In this document: in pieces, positions 16,811-25,190 of the stretch
Layout of the letters: every line of letters begins with the position of its first letter
Numbering within the stretch: position 1 is the first letter of the stretch
From: Paracraurococcus sp042666655
Lineage (GTDB): Bacteria > Pseudomonadota > Alphaproteobacteria > Acetobacterales > Acetobacteraceae
Assembly (NCBI RefSeq): GCF_042666655.1
Contig: NZ_JBHTDE010000001.1
Location: 62,001-126,000 of the forward strand
DNA length: 64,000 nucleotides
Direction: 5' to 3'
The notes under the pieces: model-generated
Told to the model about the DNA's origin: nothing
Seen by the model: the letters and a program-made list of their open reading frames with translations, nothing else
Database searches by the model: none
Translations under genes and position numbers: made by a program

Positions 16811-18105
16811 TCCTGCCCGCCTCCCACCCGCAGCGGCTCGAGCTCAACGACGAGGTGCATGCCCGCCCGCCGGAGGCGATGGGGCCGCCGCTGCGGATCT
16901 CCTACCTCGCGCTGCTGAACGAGGCCACGCGGCGCGATGCGGCCTGGGAGGCGGTGGTCGACCTCGCGCGCCGCATGGCGGTGGCGCCGCCGCTGCCCGG
17001 GGCCAGCCATTTCAGCGCCGATTTCGGCCCATTCCGGCTGAAATGGGAGAGCCACACCGAATTCCACCGCATCATGGTCTTCGCCCCGCTCGTGGGCGAC
17101 GACCCCTTCGCGGACCCTGCCATCGCCACCGTCCCGGCCGACTGGGTCGAGTCGCTGCCCGGCCGGCTGATGGTCGCGGCGCATGTCGGGCTGGTCCGCG
17201 ACAAGGCGGCGCCCGACATCGACGCCATCTCGGACCGGCTGTTCGCCGGCAACGTGCTGGCCGGCGGCCAGGTCTCGGGCGGCATGGCGCATGCCTTCAC
17301 CGATTTCCGCATCCACAAGGGCGGCTTCAGCCGCATCCTGGTGCAGGACCACGGCATGGCGCCGCGCCAGGCCGGCCGCGTGGTGCAGCGGCTGCTGGAG
17401 ATCGACACCTACCGGATGCTGGCGCTGCTGGCCCTGCCCATGGCGCGGGAGATCGGCCCCTTCCTGACCCGGTCGGAGCAGGCGCTCGCCCAGGTCACCA
17501 ACTCGCTCGTCCAGGCCGTCGAGCACGACGAGCCGGAGCTGCTGGAACGGCTGACCGGGCTGGCCGCCGAGGTCGAGAGCCGCGAGGCCGGGTCGCTGTA
17601 CCGCTTCAGCGCCGCGGATGCCTATTACGAGCTGGTCCAGCGCCGCATCGCCGAGCTGCGCGAGGTGCGGATCGAAGGGGTGCAGACCCTGCAGGAATTC
17701 ACCGAGCGCCGCCTGGCGCCGGCGATGAACACCTGCCGGGCGGTGGCGGCGCGGCAGGATGCGCTGTCCCGCCGCGTGGCGCGGGCGACGGCGCTGCTGT
17801 CCACCCGCGTCGACCTGACCCGCGAACGGCAGAACCAGGCGGTGCTGGCCTCGATGGACCGGCGGGCGCAGCAGCAGCTCAAGCTGCAGGAGACGGTGGA
17901 AGGCCTGTCGATCGCCGCGGTGACCTACTACGTCGTCGGGCTGGTCGGCTATGTCGCCAAGGGCATCAAGGCGGGCGGGGCGAAGCTCGACCCCGACCTG
18001 GTGACGGGCATCGCCATCCCGGTGGTGGCGGTGATGGTGGCGCTCGGGCTGCGGCAGGTGCGGAAGCTGCTGAAGCGGCGGCGGCGGCAGGCGGAGCCGG
18101 GCTGA
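16807..18105 (+). CDS. DUF3422 family membrane protein
   Basis: 432 residues. The N-terminal HPQRLELNDEVHARPPEAM motif and the C-terminal pair of hydrophobic segments (AAVTYYVVGLVGYVAKG, IAIPVVAVMVALGL) separated by a short loop are the DUF3422 pattern. A long alpha-helical, probably coiled-coil, stretch (about 230-380) precedes the membrane part. Function is unknown. The ATG overlaps the bchO stop (ATGA), so it is translationally coupled to bchI-bchD-bchO, which hints at a link with bacteriochlorophyll synthesis; the family is also found in non-phototrophs, so the coupling may be local. Confidence 0.8.
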   Translation: MILPASHPQRLELNDEVHARPPEAMGPPLRISYLALLNEATRRDAAWEAVVDLARRMAVAPPLPGASHFSADFGPFRLKWESHTEFHRIMVFAPLVGDDPFADPAIATVPADWVESLPGRLMVAAHVGLVRDKAAPDIDAISDRLFAGNVLAGGQVSGGMAHAFTDFRIHKGGFSRILVQDHGMAPRQAGRVVQRLLEIDTYRMLALLALPMAREIGPFLTRSEQALAQVTNSLVQAVEHDEPELLERLTGLAAEVESREAGSLYRFSAADAYYELVQRRIAELREVRIEGVQTLQEFTERRLAPAMNTCRAVAARQDALSRRVARATALLSTRVDLTRERQNQAVLASMDRRAQQQLKLQETVEGLSIAAVTYYVVGLVGYVAKGIKAGGAKLDPDLVTGIAIPVVAVMVALGLRQVRKLLKRRRRQAEPG

Positions 18106-18353
18106 AGCCGCGTCGGCTTCAAATGGCGCAAGGCCGCTCAAACGAGTTGAGGCCGATCCGGGTCCTTCGCCGGCTATCCCAGGCCTGCCGGCGCTTTCGC
18201 CGGACGCGGCTTTTATCCTTCAGCGATTGAGGCGGCTTCGACGGTGCCCGGCCGGACATCGTCGCGGGTTTCGGACAAATGCCTGCTCTTGATGATATTC
18301 CTATCGCACGGACCGGCCGCCCGGCGCAACGGATTCCGCGCGGCCGCCCTGGA

Positions 18354-18671
18354 TCAGCCCTCGTTGAGCAGGTCACGCAGCCGGGCGCGCACCGCGTCGG
18401 GCGCCGCATCCTCGACCGCCTGGCGCAGCAGGCGCAGGTCGCGCCGCGTCGCGTGCAGCTGGTCGAGCAGCGAGAGCACCACCGGCATCGCCTCCTCGTC
18501 CAGGGCGAGCGACCGCAATTCGACGATCAGCCGGCCGCGGGCGAGGTCGACCGGCTGGAACAGCCACCCCTCCGGGTCCGGGTCCGGCCGCAGCCAGTGC
18601 AGCGTGACCCAGCGGTGGATCTCCGCCTCCTCCAGCCCGAGGCTCTGCGACAGCGCGGTGATGGTGATCAT
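18354..18671 (-). CDS. cbpM: Chaperone modulator CbpM
   Basis: 105 residues with an N-terminal MerR-like helix-turn-helix (ALSQSLGLEEAEIHRWVTLHWLRP) and a helical C-terminus. CbpM binds the J-domain of CbpA and inhibits it. It lies right after cbpA with a four-base ATGA overlap on the minus strand. The 248-bp stretch between it and the convergent DUF3422 gene holds no ORF or hairpin I can name. Confidence 0.85.
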   Translation of the reverse strand: MITITALSQSLGLEEAEIHRWVTLHWLRPDPDPEGWLFQPVDLARGRLIVELRSLALDEEAMPVVLSLLDQLHATRRDLRLLRQAVEDAAPDAVRARLRDLLNEG

Positions 18672-19570
18672 GCGCCCTCCTCTTCGCCCTTGCTTGCCGG
18701 GGCCGGTGTCCAGTCGCGCAGGAAGGCCTCCAGCGCCGCATCCACCCCGGCCAGCGTCACCCGCAGGGTCACGTAGAGGTCGCCGGCCGGCCGGCCGCCA
18801 TGCGCCGCGACGCCGCGGCCGCGCAGCCGCAGCCGGGTGCCGGTGTCGGACCGCGGCGGGACGGCCATGCTGACCTCGCCCGCCGGCGTCGGCACGGCGA
18901 TGCGGCCGCCGAGCACGGCCTGCTTGAGGCCGACCGGCAGCGCCACCTCGATGTCGTCGCCCGCCCGGGTGAAGACCGGGTGGGGCCGGACCTGGATCTC
19001 GATCAGCGCGTCGCCGGCCGGGCCGCCGTTCCGCCCGGGGCCGCCCTGGCCCTTGAGCCGGAGGCTCTGCCCCTCCTCGATCCCCGGCGGGATGCGGACC
19101 TCGAGCGTCTTGCCGTCCGGCAGGGTCAGGGTGCGGGTCGCCCCGGTGACGGTGTCGAGGAAATCGACCGCCAGCGCATAATGCGCATCGGCGCCGCGCA
19201 GCCGCAGGCCTTCGCCGCCGCTGCGGCGGAACAGGTCGGCGAAGATGTCGCCATAGGGGTCGTCGTCCTCCGCTGCGGCGCGGTAGCGGCCGCCGGCGGC
19301 GGCATCGGCGTAGCGGTGGTAGCGCGGCGGCTCCGGCGCCACCGGGTCGCCGGCGCCGTCGATCTCGCCGCGGTCGAAGCGGCCGCGGGTCTCGGGGTCG
19401 GAGAGCAGGTCGTGCGCGGCGTTGACCGCCTTGAAGCGCGCCTCGGCGGCGGCATTGCCGGGGTTCAGGTCGGGGTGGTGCTGCTTGGCGAGCTTGCGGT
19501 AGGCCGCACGGACCTGGTCCGCGGTGGCGTCGCGGGCCAGGCCGAGCGTCGCATAGGGATCAGGGGGCAT
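18668..19570 (-). CDS. cbpA: DnaJ-class co-chaperone CbpA
   Basis: 300 residues. J-domain at residues about 5-70 with the HPD motif (KQHHPDLNPGN), a glycine/tyrosine-poor linker, then the two beta-barrel client-binding domains typical of CbpA/DnaJ C-termini (LPDGKTLEVRIPPGIEEGQSL; FTRAGDDIEVALPVGLKQAVLGG). It lacks the zinc-finger of DnaJ. It activates DnaK ATPase. The start is the ATG at 19570; the frame is open for 1.6 kb further upstream only because of base composition. No heat-shock (CIRCE) element was seen before it. Confidence 0.93.
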   Translation of the reverse strand: MPPDPYATLGLARDATADQVRAAYRKLAKQHHPDLNPGNAAAEARFKAVNAAHDLLSDPETRGRFDRGEIDGAGDPVAPEPPRYHRYADAAAGGRYRAAAEDDDPYGDIFADLFRRSGGEGLRLRGADAHYALAVDFLDTVTGATRTLTLPDGKTLEVRIPPGIEEGQSLRLKGQGGPGRNGGPAGDALIEIQVRPHPVFTRAGDDIEVALPVGLKQAVLGGRIAVPTPAGEVSMAVPPRSDTGTRLRLRGRGVAAHGGRPAGDLYVTLRVTLAGVDAALEAFLRDWTPAPASKGEEEGA

Positions 19571-19596
19571 TGGCCATCCGTATCGGTGTCCGTAGA

Positions 19597-19755
19597 AAGG
19601 AAGACTGGGGAGGGAAGGGTATTCCCTCCCCAAGCCCCACCCTGCCTCTTTGTGAGCCTGGCACCCGCCGCGCGGCCGATGCCAACCCAGAGAGATAGGG
19701 GTGGGTTGGACGCATTGCGTCCACCGGGAGGATACCGCCTCCCGGGCCTTGCCTA
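19597..19755 (-). repeat. Dispersed inverted-repeat element, copy A (full)
   Basis: Begins on the minus strand with the TAG stop of the SRPBCC gene, then GCAAGGCC, hairpin CCGGGAGGCGGTATCCTCCCGG, a middle palindrome (GCATCGGCCGCGCGGCGGGTGCC) and a mirrored distal hairpin GGGGAGGGAATACCCTTCCCTCCCC followed by AGTCTTCC. The two ends are inverted copies of each other. The same plan recurs at 28444, 42646 and, shortened, at 21845, 25188 and 51460. Confidence 0.75.
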
Positions 19756-20256
19756 CTCCATCCCGGCGAGAAACTGGTCGAGTTGATCGAAGCTGCCGCC
19801 CCAGCCCCCTTCCATCGAGGGAATGGCGGCGGTGAAGGCGGCGCGTTCCTCCGGCGTCGCCTCGATCGGCGTCCAGTGCAGCGTGACCCGGGTCGCCGCG
19901 CCGGCCGGCTCGAAGGTCACGGTGGCCAGCAGTTCCAGTGGCCAGGGGCCGCCGAAGGGGGAGGGGGCGGCATTGCCCGCGGCATCGCCGAAGGCATGCG
20001 CCCAGACCAGGCGGGCAGGCGGGGTGACCTCCCGGTAGAGGAAGCGGGCATACATGGTGCCGCCGTCCGGCCGGTCCATGCGGGCATGCAGCAGGCCGCC
20101 CGGATGCAGCTCGTGGCGCAGCACGGTGGTGGTGACGCCCTTGGGGCCGAACCACTGCGCCAGCATCTCCGGCCGGGTCCAGGCGTCCCAGACCCGCTGG
20201 GGGGGTGCCCGGAACAGGCGGGTGACGACGAAATCGGAGCCTGGATCGGCGGTCAT
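19753..20256 (-). CDS. SRPBCC (AHSA1-like) domain protein
   Basis: 167 residues with START/Bet v1-like features: FVVTRLFRAPPQRVWDAWTRPEMLAQWFGPKGV near the start and GGWGGSFDQLDQFLA at the end, as in activator of Hsp90 ATPase homologue 1-like proteins. Such genes are commonly paired with ArsR-type regulators, as here, three bases downstream of one. Ligand unknown. The gene ends in a stop codon that is also the first triplet of repeat element A. Confidence 0.85.
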   Translation of the reverse strand: MTADPGSDFVVTRLFRAPPQRVWDAWTRPEMLAQWFGPKGVTTTVLRHELHPGGLLHARMDRPDGGTMYARFLYREVTPPARLVWAHAFGDAAGNAAPSPFGGPWPLELLATVTFEPAGAATRVTLHWTPIEATPEERAAFTAAIPSMEGGWGGSFDQLDQFLAGME

Positions 20257-20259
20257 GGG

Positions 20260-20595
20260 TCAGGCTTTCCTGTCGATGGTGTCGGGTGCCTGCAGCAGCG
20301 CCTCCAGCCGGTCGAAGCTGTCGGCCCAGAGGCCGCGGAGCTGGTCGAACCAGGCGGTGGTCTCGTCCAGCGCCGCCAGGCGCAGCCGCCGCGGCCGGGC
20401 CTGGCCGGCCTGGCCGCGCTCGACCAGCCCGGCGGCCTCCAGCACCTTGAGGTGCTTCGAGATGGCCGGCTGGCTGATGCGGAAGGGCTTCTGCAATTCG
20501 GCGACGGTCGCCTCGCCCTGGGCCAGCCGGGCGAGGATGGCACGGCGGGTCGGATCGGCCAGGGCGGCAAAGGTCCGATCGAGCGAGGCTTGCAT
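20260..20595 (-). CDS. ArsR-family winged-helix transcriptional regulator
   Basis: 111 residues: ALADPTRRAILARLAQGEATVAELQKPFRISQPAISKHLKVLEAAGLVE is a textbook ArsR HTH. No CxC metal-binding pair is present, so a metal sensor is unlikely; it belongs to the non-metal ArsR group that is paired with SRPBCC proteins. Start at 20595 just after an AT-rich patch (TATATTATGG on the minus strand) that stands out in this GC-rich DNA and is a likely -10/operator. It is cotranscribed with the SRPBCC gene. Confidence 0.88.
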   Translation of the reverse strand: MQASLDRTFAALADPTRRAILARLAQGEATVAELQKPFRISQPAISKHLKVLEAAGLVERGQAGQARPRRLRLAALDETTAWFDQLRGLWADSFDRLEALLQAPDTIDRKA

Positions 20596-20758
20596 GGTCG
20601 GACCATAATATAACTGCACGGCTATGCTCAACAAGGGCATCCGCACCTGCCGGGCCAGGGGACCGGCGCCGGGTGATGCTGCCGGCCCGGATCCAGGCTT
20701 GGCACGGCCGCGGCGCCGAAGGCAGGATCGGGCGGCAGGGGAGGGGACGGGAGACGCC

Positions 20759-21406
20759 ATGGCCGAGCCGCCGCCCGAACGCTCCTGGTGGACCACCCTG
20801 CCCGGCCTGCTGACCGGCCTGGCGGCGCTGCTGACGGCGATGACGGGGCTGCTTGCCCTGCTCCTGCCGGTCTACCAGGCGCGCGTCGCGCTGGCGCCGA
20901 CCGACCCCGCGGGGCGTGCCGCCGTGCCGGCCGCAGCGCCGGTCCCGGCACCGTCCCCGCCGCGGGAGGCGCGGCCTGCCGGGCCGGAACCCCGGCTGGC
21001 CCCGCAGCCGGACCCGCGCGTGCCGGCCGGGGGGAGCGAGCCGGGCAAGGCGGCCCCGCCGCTCGTCCTCGGCGAGCGGCTCGAGATCGCGGGCACCTGG
21101 TTCGAGGTGCTGGCCCTCGGCAATGCCGCGCTCCGCGACGGCACGCGGGAGATCAGCGTGACCTTCCGGGTCACCGCCGGCACGACCCAGGTCGACCTGT
21201 CCCGCAGCAACGTGCGGATCCTCACGCCGGGCAGGATCCACAGGCCGGTGGAAGGGCTGCCCCTCACGGCCGTTCCCGCGGGGGCGGCGCGCCAGCTATG
21301 GGTCCGGTTCGAGGTCCCCGAACCGCTCGGCGACGCCTATCTGAGCTTCACGGACGACGCCTTCGCGCCGCGGGGCGAGGCGCGTCGGGCCCTGCCGGGG
21401 CGGTGA
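20759..21406 (+). CDS. Hypothetical membrane-anchored protein
   Basis: 215 residues from ATG 20759 (GGGAGA ribosome site). One hydrophobic helix at about 15-40 (LPGLLTGLAALLTAMTGLLALLLP), a proline/alanine-rich spacer (about 55-95), then a beta-rich domain (LEIAGTWFEVLALGNAAL...DLSRSNVRILTPG...LWVRFEVPEPLG). The layout suggests a periplasmic Ig-like or carbohydrate-type domain on a tether. I do not recognise a family. A perfect palindrome follows its stop. Confidence 0.65.
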   Translation: MAEPPPERSWWTTLPGLLTGLAALLTAMTGLLALLLPVYQARVALAPTDPAGRAAVPAAAPVPAPSPPREARPAGPEPRLAPQPDPRVPAGGSEPGKAAPPLVLGERLEIAGTWFEVLALGNAALRDGTREISVTFRVTAGTTQVDLSRSNVRILTPGRIHRPVEGLPLTAVPAGAARQLWVRFEVPEPLGDAYLSFTDDAFAPRGEARRALPGR

Positions 21407-21410
21407 CTCC

Positions 21411-21432
21411 GGCGGCCTGCCGGCAGGCCGCC
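21411..21432. terminator. Palindromic hairpin between convergent genes
   Basis: GGCGGCCTGC-cg-GCAGGCCGCC, a perfect 10-bp stem, fills the gap between the hypothetical gene's stop (21406) and the cupin gene's stop (21434). It has no T-run; by position it can end transcripts from both sides. Confidence 0.55.
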
Positions 21433-21433
21433 G

Positions 21434-21829
21434 TCAGCCGCCGTATTGCGCGTCCGTGACCTGTTCCAGCCAGTCCACCGCCTTGCCGTCCAGCTTCTCT
21501 TGGATGGCGATGTGCGACATGGCGGTGGCAGGCGCCGCGCCGTGCCAGTGCTTCTCGCCGGGCGGGAACCAGACCACGTCGCCGGGGCGGATCTCCTCGA
21601 CCGGGCCGCCCTCGCGCTGCACCCGGCCGCAGCCGGACATGACGAAGAGGGTCTGGCCGAGCGGGTGGGTGTGCCAGGCGGTGCGGGCGCCGGGCTCGAA
21701 GGTGACCAGGGCGCCGGCGACCCGGGCAGGGTCGGGCGGGCTGAACAGCGGGTCGATCCGGACGGTGCCGGTGAAGTAGTCCGCCGGCCCCTTGCCGGAG
21801 GGCTGCGAGCCGGCGCGCCTGATGTCCAT
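21434..21829 (-). CDS. Cupin protein, (R)-hydroxynitrile lyase-like
   Basis: 131 residues, single cupin barrel. The metal-binding motif 1 WHTHPLGQTL and motif 2 PPGEKHWHGAAP give His, His, Gln and His ligands. From memory, the whole sequence (KGPADYFTGTVRIDPLF, EKLDGKAVDWLEQVTD) is very like the Mn-dependent cupin hydroxynitrile lyases described from Granulicella/Acidobacterium; that activity is not necessarily its physiological role. Start ATG with GGAG upstream. Confidence 0.8.
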   Translation of the reverse strand: MDIRRAGSQPSGKGPADYFTGTVRIDPLFSPPDPARVAGALVTFEPGARTAWHTHPLGQTLFVMSGCGRVQREGGPVEEIRPGDVVWFPPGEKHWHGAAPATAMSHIAIQEKLDGKAVDWLEQVTDAQYGG

Positions 21830-21844
21830 GGAGGGTCTCCTCGG

Positions 21845-21942
21845 GTTGCGGTGGCAGGGTCGGGCCGCGCCACACGGCAGGTGCCAACCCACAGGAATGA
21901 GGGTGGGGCTTGGGGAGGATACGTCCTCCCCGACCTTGCCTA
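21845..21942 (-). repeat. Dispersed inverted-repeat element, copy B (short)
   Basis: On the minus strand the TAG stop of the following hydrolase gene is continued by GCAAGGTC, hairpin GGGGAGGACGTATCCTCCCC, AAGCCCCACCC and then TGTGGGTTGGCACCTGCCGTGTGGCG (two parts of the shared core). The distal mirrored hairpin of the full copies is missing. Confidence 0.7.
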
Positions 21943-23454
21943 GCGTGGCACGATGGGAAAGGTCGCCGCCATCGCCCAGGCCAGCGCCAGCGCATTGGCC
22001 AGCGCCGCCGGCAGCGGCGACCCCGTGGCACGGTGGCTCCACCGCCCGAACAGCCCGAAGACCACGAGGAAGACCAGCATCACCGGCACGATGATGATGA
22101 GGAAGAACAGCCGCGGCGGGTCGAGCGCCACGGCGCCGAGCAGCGAGGCCAGGAACAGCGCCTTGGTCGCGGGGTAGGCCAGCCGCGCCGCGCCGGGCCC
22201 GCGCGTCGCCCATTCGTCGGCGAGGAACCAGGGCAGGGTGCCGAGCAGGATCAGCGGCACCAGCCAGGCGCGGTGCGGCGCCGGCAGGAAGCCCAGCACG
22301 AAGCGGTCGATCGCGCTGCCGAGGCCGAGGATGGCATAGGCGGCGATGGCCAGCGCGGCGAGGCCGACGGCCAGCGCCGCGGCGCGGCCGGCGGCCGGCT
22401 CCCCCCGCCGCGCCCACCACAGCCCGGCCGCGGTCAGCCCGCCATACACGGCGCAATGCACCGTCAGGTAGTCGCCGAGCAGGATGGGCAGGAAGCCGGT
22501 GGGTAGCACCCGCAGGACCAGCGGCGTGGCGATGGCGGGCAGCAGGGCGACGGGCCAGAAGCGCCGCCAGGGCAGGCCGCCGCCGGCAGGTGCCGCAGTC
22601 GCGCGCGGCAGCAGGTGGGACAGCGGCCAGGCCAGCGCCAGCAGGCCGCCGAGCAGCAGGCCGATCCAGCGTCCGCGGGTATCCAGCGGGCCATCCCCGC
22701 TGCGGTCGAAGGCGGCGTTGAGCCAGGCGCGGGATTCCACCAGCGACTGCCGCGCGTAGAGGATGCCGATATGCTCGACGCCCTCGACCAGCACCAGGCG
22801 GCGGGCGGTGCCGTCGGGGAAGGCGCCGTAGGTGGTCTCCGGCACCGGCGGGCCGGGCGAGGCGAGGGCCACGATGCGGCGGGCGGCGTCCTGGAGGAAT
22901 TCCGGCTCCCAGGCGCCGACGCCGACCAGCAGGTTGCGCGGCTGGCCCGCCGTCACCTCCGGCCCGAAACCGGAGAGGGCGACGGTCGCCTCCACCTCCG
23001 GCCGGGCGAAGGCCCAGCGGATGACGATGTCGGCCGCCATGGAATGGCCGAGCAGCGCCACCCGCCCGTCGCCGAGCGGCTGCGCCGCCTCCACCACCCG
23101 GCCGAGGGCCGCGAGCAGCACGCCGGCGGCGGCGGCGTCGTCGGTCAGCCCGCCCGACAGCGGCGCCGGGTTGCCGCCATGGCCGGGGAAGTCGAAGGTG
23201 ACGGCGACGAAGCCGGCCTGCGCCAGGGTGGTGGCGAAGGGCTGCATCATCGCCTGCGACCCGGCGAAGCCATGCGCGATGACGACGACCGGGGCCGCGG
23301 CGCCGCCGGCCTTGCGGTAGACCAAGGTCGGGATGCCCCCGACCCGCAGCGGCGCAACCGCCAGCCCTTCCAGCGGCGCCAGCATCCGCGCGACGCCGAA
23401 CCCGATGGCGACGAGCGCCAGCAGGGCAACCAGACCGACGGCCAATCGTCGCAC
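21940..23454 (-). CDS. Membrane protein with N-terminal alpha/beta-hydrolase domain
   Basis: 504 residues. After an N-terminal signal/anchor, residues about 40-250 form an alpha/beta hydrolase: HGFAGSQ oxyanion region, nucleophile elbow LGHSMAAD, late histidine in EGVEHIGIL. Residues about 265-500 contain seven or so transmembrane helices ending in LFFLIIIVPVMLVFLVVFGLFGRW. The combination of hydrolase and polytopic membrane domain is unusual. It is divergent from crtB and shares a PpsR-type box with it, so it may be light/oxygen regulated. Substrate unknown. Confidence 0.75.
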   Translation of the reverse strand: MRRLAVGLVALLALVAIGFGVARMLAPLEGLAVAPLRVGGIPTLVYRKAGGAAAPVVVIAHGFAGSQAMMQPFATTLAQAGFVAVTFDFPGHGGNPAPLSGGLTDDAAAAGVLLAALGRVVEAAQPLGDGRVALLGHSMAADIVIRWAFARPEVEATVALSGFGPEVTAGQPRNLLVGVGAWEPEFLQDAARRIVALASPGPPVPETTYGAFPDGTARRLVLVEGVEHIGILYARQSLVESRAWLNAAFDRSGDGPLDTRGRWIGLLLGGLLALAWPLSHLLPRATAAPAGGGLPWRRFWPVALLPAIATPLVLRVLPTGFLPILLGDYLTVHCAVYGGLTAAGLWWARRGEPAAGRAAALAVGLAALAIAAYAILGLGSAIDRFVLGFLPAPHRAWLVPLILLGTLPWFLADEWATRGPGAARLAYPATKALFLASLLGAVALDPPRLFFLIIIVPVMLVFLVVFGLFGRWSHRATGSPLPAALANALALAWAMAATFPIVPR

Positions 23455-23483
23455 GCGCTTGTCCTTTTTGCTCTGGCGGAAAG

Positions 23484-23501
23484 TGTCAGGCTGGATTTAC
23501 A
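23484..23501. promoter_or_regulatory. PpsR-type box upstream of crtB
   Basis: TGT (23484-23486), twelve bases, ACA (23499-23501); the left half is TGTCA, the right half TTTACA. It lies 63 bp before the crtB ATG and 30 bp before the divergent hydrolase gene, so it could act on both. Confidence 0.6.
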
Positions 23502-23563
23502 GTGGCGCAAGGGTGGTCGACGGCTGCCGCGGCGCAGACCGCAAACGTCCAGTGGGGTCCAAG

Positions 23564-24598
23564 ATGCGCCAAGAGCCCGTGCTCAGCCCTGAAGACCTCG
23601 CCGCCTGCCGCGCGCTGCTGGCCGGCGGGTCGAAGAGCTTCCATGCCGCCTCGAAGCTGCTGCCGCGGCGGATCGCCGAGCCGGCGACCGCGCTCTATGC
23701 CTTCTGCCGGGTCGCCGACGACGTCATCGACCTCGACCCCAGCCCGGCCGCGCTGGCCGAGCTGCGGGACCGGCTGCAGCGCGCCTATGAGGGCCGCCCG
23801 CTGCCCATGCCCGCCGACCGCGCGCTGGCCGCGGTGATCGCCCGCTACGCGATCCCGCGCGCGGTGCCGGAAGCCCTGCTGGACGGCTTCGCCTGGGACC
23901 GCGCGGGACGGCGCTATGCGACGCTCGCTGACCTCACCGCCTATGCCGCGCGGGTGGCCGGGACGGTCGGCGCGATGATGGCGCTGCTGATGGACGAGCG
24001 CCGGCCGGCGGTCCTCGCCCGCGCCTGCGACCTCGGCGTCGCCATGCAATTCTCCAACATCGCCCGCGACGTCGGCGAGGATGCCCGGGCTGGGCGGCTG
24101 TATCTGCCGCTGGACTGGATGCGGGAGGCCGGGCTGGACCCGGATGCCTGGCTGGCGGAGCCGGTCTTCGACGCGCGGCTCGCCGGCGTGGTGCGGCGGC
24201 TTCTGGCCGAGGCGGCGATGCTGTACCGCCGGTCGGAATCCGGGATCGCCCGGCTGCCGCTGGCCTGCCGGCCCGGGATCGGCGCCGCCCGCTGGATCTA
24301 TGCCGAGATCGGCCACCAGGTGGCGCGCCAGGGCTTCGACAGCGTCTCCCGCCGCGCCGTGGTGTCGGGCCGGCGGAAGGTCGCCCTGCTGGCGCGCAGC
24401 CTGGGCGCCATCGCGCTGCCGGCCGGCCGCACCGACGCGCCCTGCCTGCCGGAGACGCGCTTCCTGGTCGAGGCGGTGGCGGCCGAGCCGCGCCGCGGCC
24501 AGGCGCCGGCGCCGCGGCTGGGTGCGCAGGTCGGCTGGATGCTCGACCTGATGCTGCGGCTGGAGCAGGAACGCGCGCTGAACCCCCGGCTGCGCTGA
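23564..24598 (+). CDS. crtB: Phytoene synthase
   Basis: 344 residues. Joins two GGPP to phytoene. The two aspartate-rich motifs are present: DDVIDLD (52-58) and NIARDVGEDA (about 165). Start is ATG 23564, giving the usual LxxCRxLLxxGSKSFHAASxLLP beginning; the longer open frame upstream lies across the promoter. In most purple bacteria crtI precedes crtB; here no desaturase gene is next to it or anywhere in the window. tspO follows after 52 bases. Confidence 0.96.
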   Translation: MRQEPVLSPEDLAACRALLAGGSKSFHAASKLLPRRIAEPATALYAFCRVADDVIDLDPSPAALAELRDRLQRAYEGRPLPMPADRALAAVIARYAIPRAVPEALLDGFAWDRAGRRYATLADLTAYAARVAGTVGAMMALLMDERRPAVLARACDLGVAMQFSNIARDVGEDARAGRLYLPLDWMREAGLDPDAWLAEPVFDARLAGVVRRLLAEAAMLYRRSESGIARLPLACRPGIGAARWIYAEIGHQVARQGFDSVSRRAVVSGRRKVALLARSLGAIALPAGRTDAPCLPETRFLVEAVAAEPRRGQAPAPRLGAQVGWMLDLMLRLEQERALNPRLR

Positions 24599-24650
24599 AC
24601 CCTGCCCCGGGCCGCCGCGTTCCGCCGGCGGTCAGGCGGAGGCGCGGTGC

Positions 24651-25190
24651 ATGGATCAGTCCCTGGTGGAGCGGGCGCGTATCGCCCTGGCGCCGCGGCG
24701 GGTGGGCGACGCCGACATCGCCACGGCGCTGGCGGTCTGCGGCGGGGCGGTGCTGGCCTCGGCGCTGCTGGCGGCGCGCTGGTCGCCCTCCCCGGCGCAT
24801 GGGCGGATCCGGCGGGACTACGAGAGGCTGGAGAAGCCGCCCTTCAACCCGCCCGACGCCGCCTTCGCCATCTGGGGGCCGATCTATGCGGCGCTGACCG
24901 TCTCCGGCGCCCGGCTGTGGAATGCCCGGCCGGGCCAGGCGCGGACCCAGGCGCTGGCGCATTGGTGGGGCATCCAGGGGTTGAACGCGCTTTGGATGTG
25001 GCTGGGCTTCGGCAAGCGGCTCCGCGGCACGGCGACGCTGGAGGCGGCGGTCACGGTGGTGAACGCCGTGGCCTTCGTCGAGACCGCGCGCAGGGTGGAC
25101 CGGCCGGCGGCCTGGCTGGCGGTGCCCTATGCCGCCTGGATCGGCTTCGCGGCGCTGCTGAGCGAGGAGCTGTGGCGGCGGAACCGGTAG
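24651..25190 (+). CDS. tspO: TspO/MBR family tryptophan-rich sensory protein
   Basis: 179 residues with five transmembrane helices. YERLEKPPFNPPDAAFAIWGPIYA and the WWGIQGLNALWMWLGF stretch are TspO signatures. TspO binds porphyrins and in Rhodobacter tunes photosynthesis gene expression to oxygen; there it is found beside crtIB, as here after crtB. GGAGG precedes the ATG. Repeat element C begins directly at its stop. Confidence 0.93.
   Translation: MDQSLVERARIALAPRRVGDADIATALAVCGGAVLASALLAARWSPSPAHGRIRRDYERLEKPPFNPPDAAFAIWGPIYAALTVSGARLWNARPGQARTQALAHWWGIQGLNALWMWLGFGKRLRGTATLEAAVTVVNAVAFVETARRVDRPAAWLAVPYAAWIGFAALLSEELWRRNR

Noticed and set aside
16489..18141. 550-codon minus-strand open frame opposite bchO and DUF3422
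   Set aside because: No domain; the plus-strand proteins match families.
18106..18353. Gap after DUF3422
   Set aside because: Looked for a tRNA, small ORF or terminator; nothing convincing apart from short GC-rich repeats.
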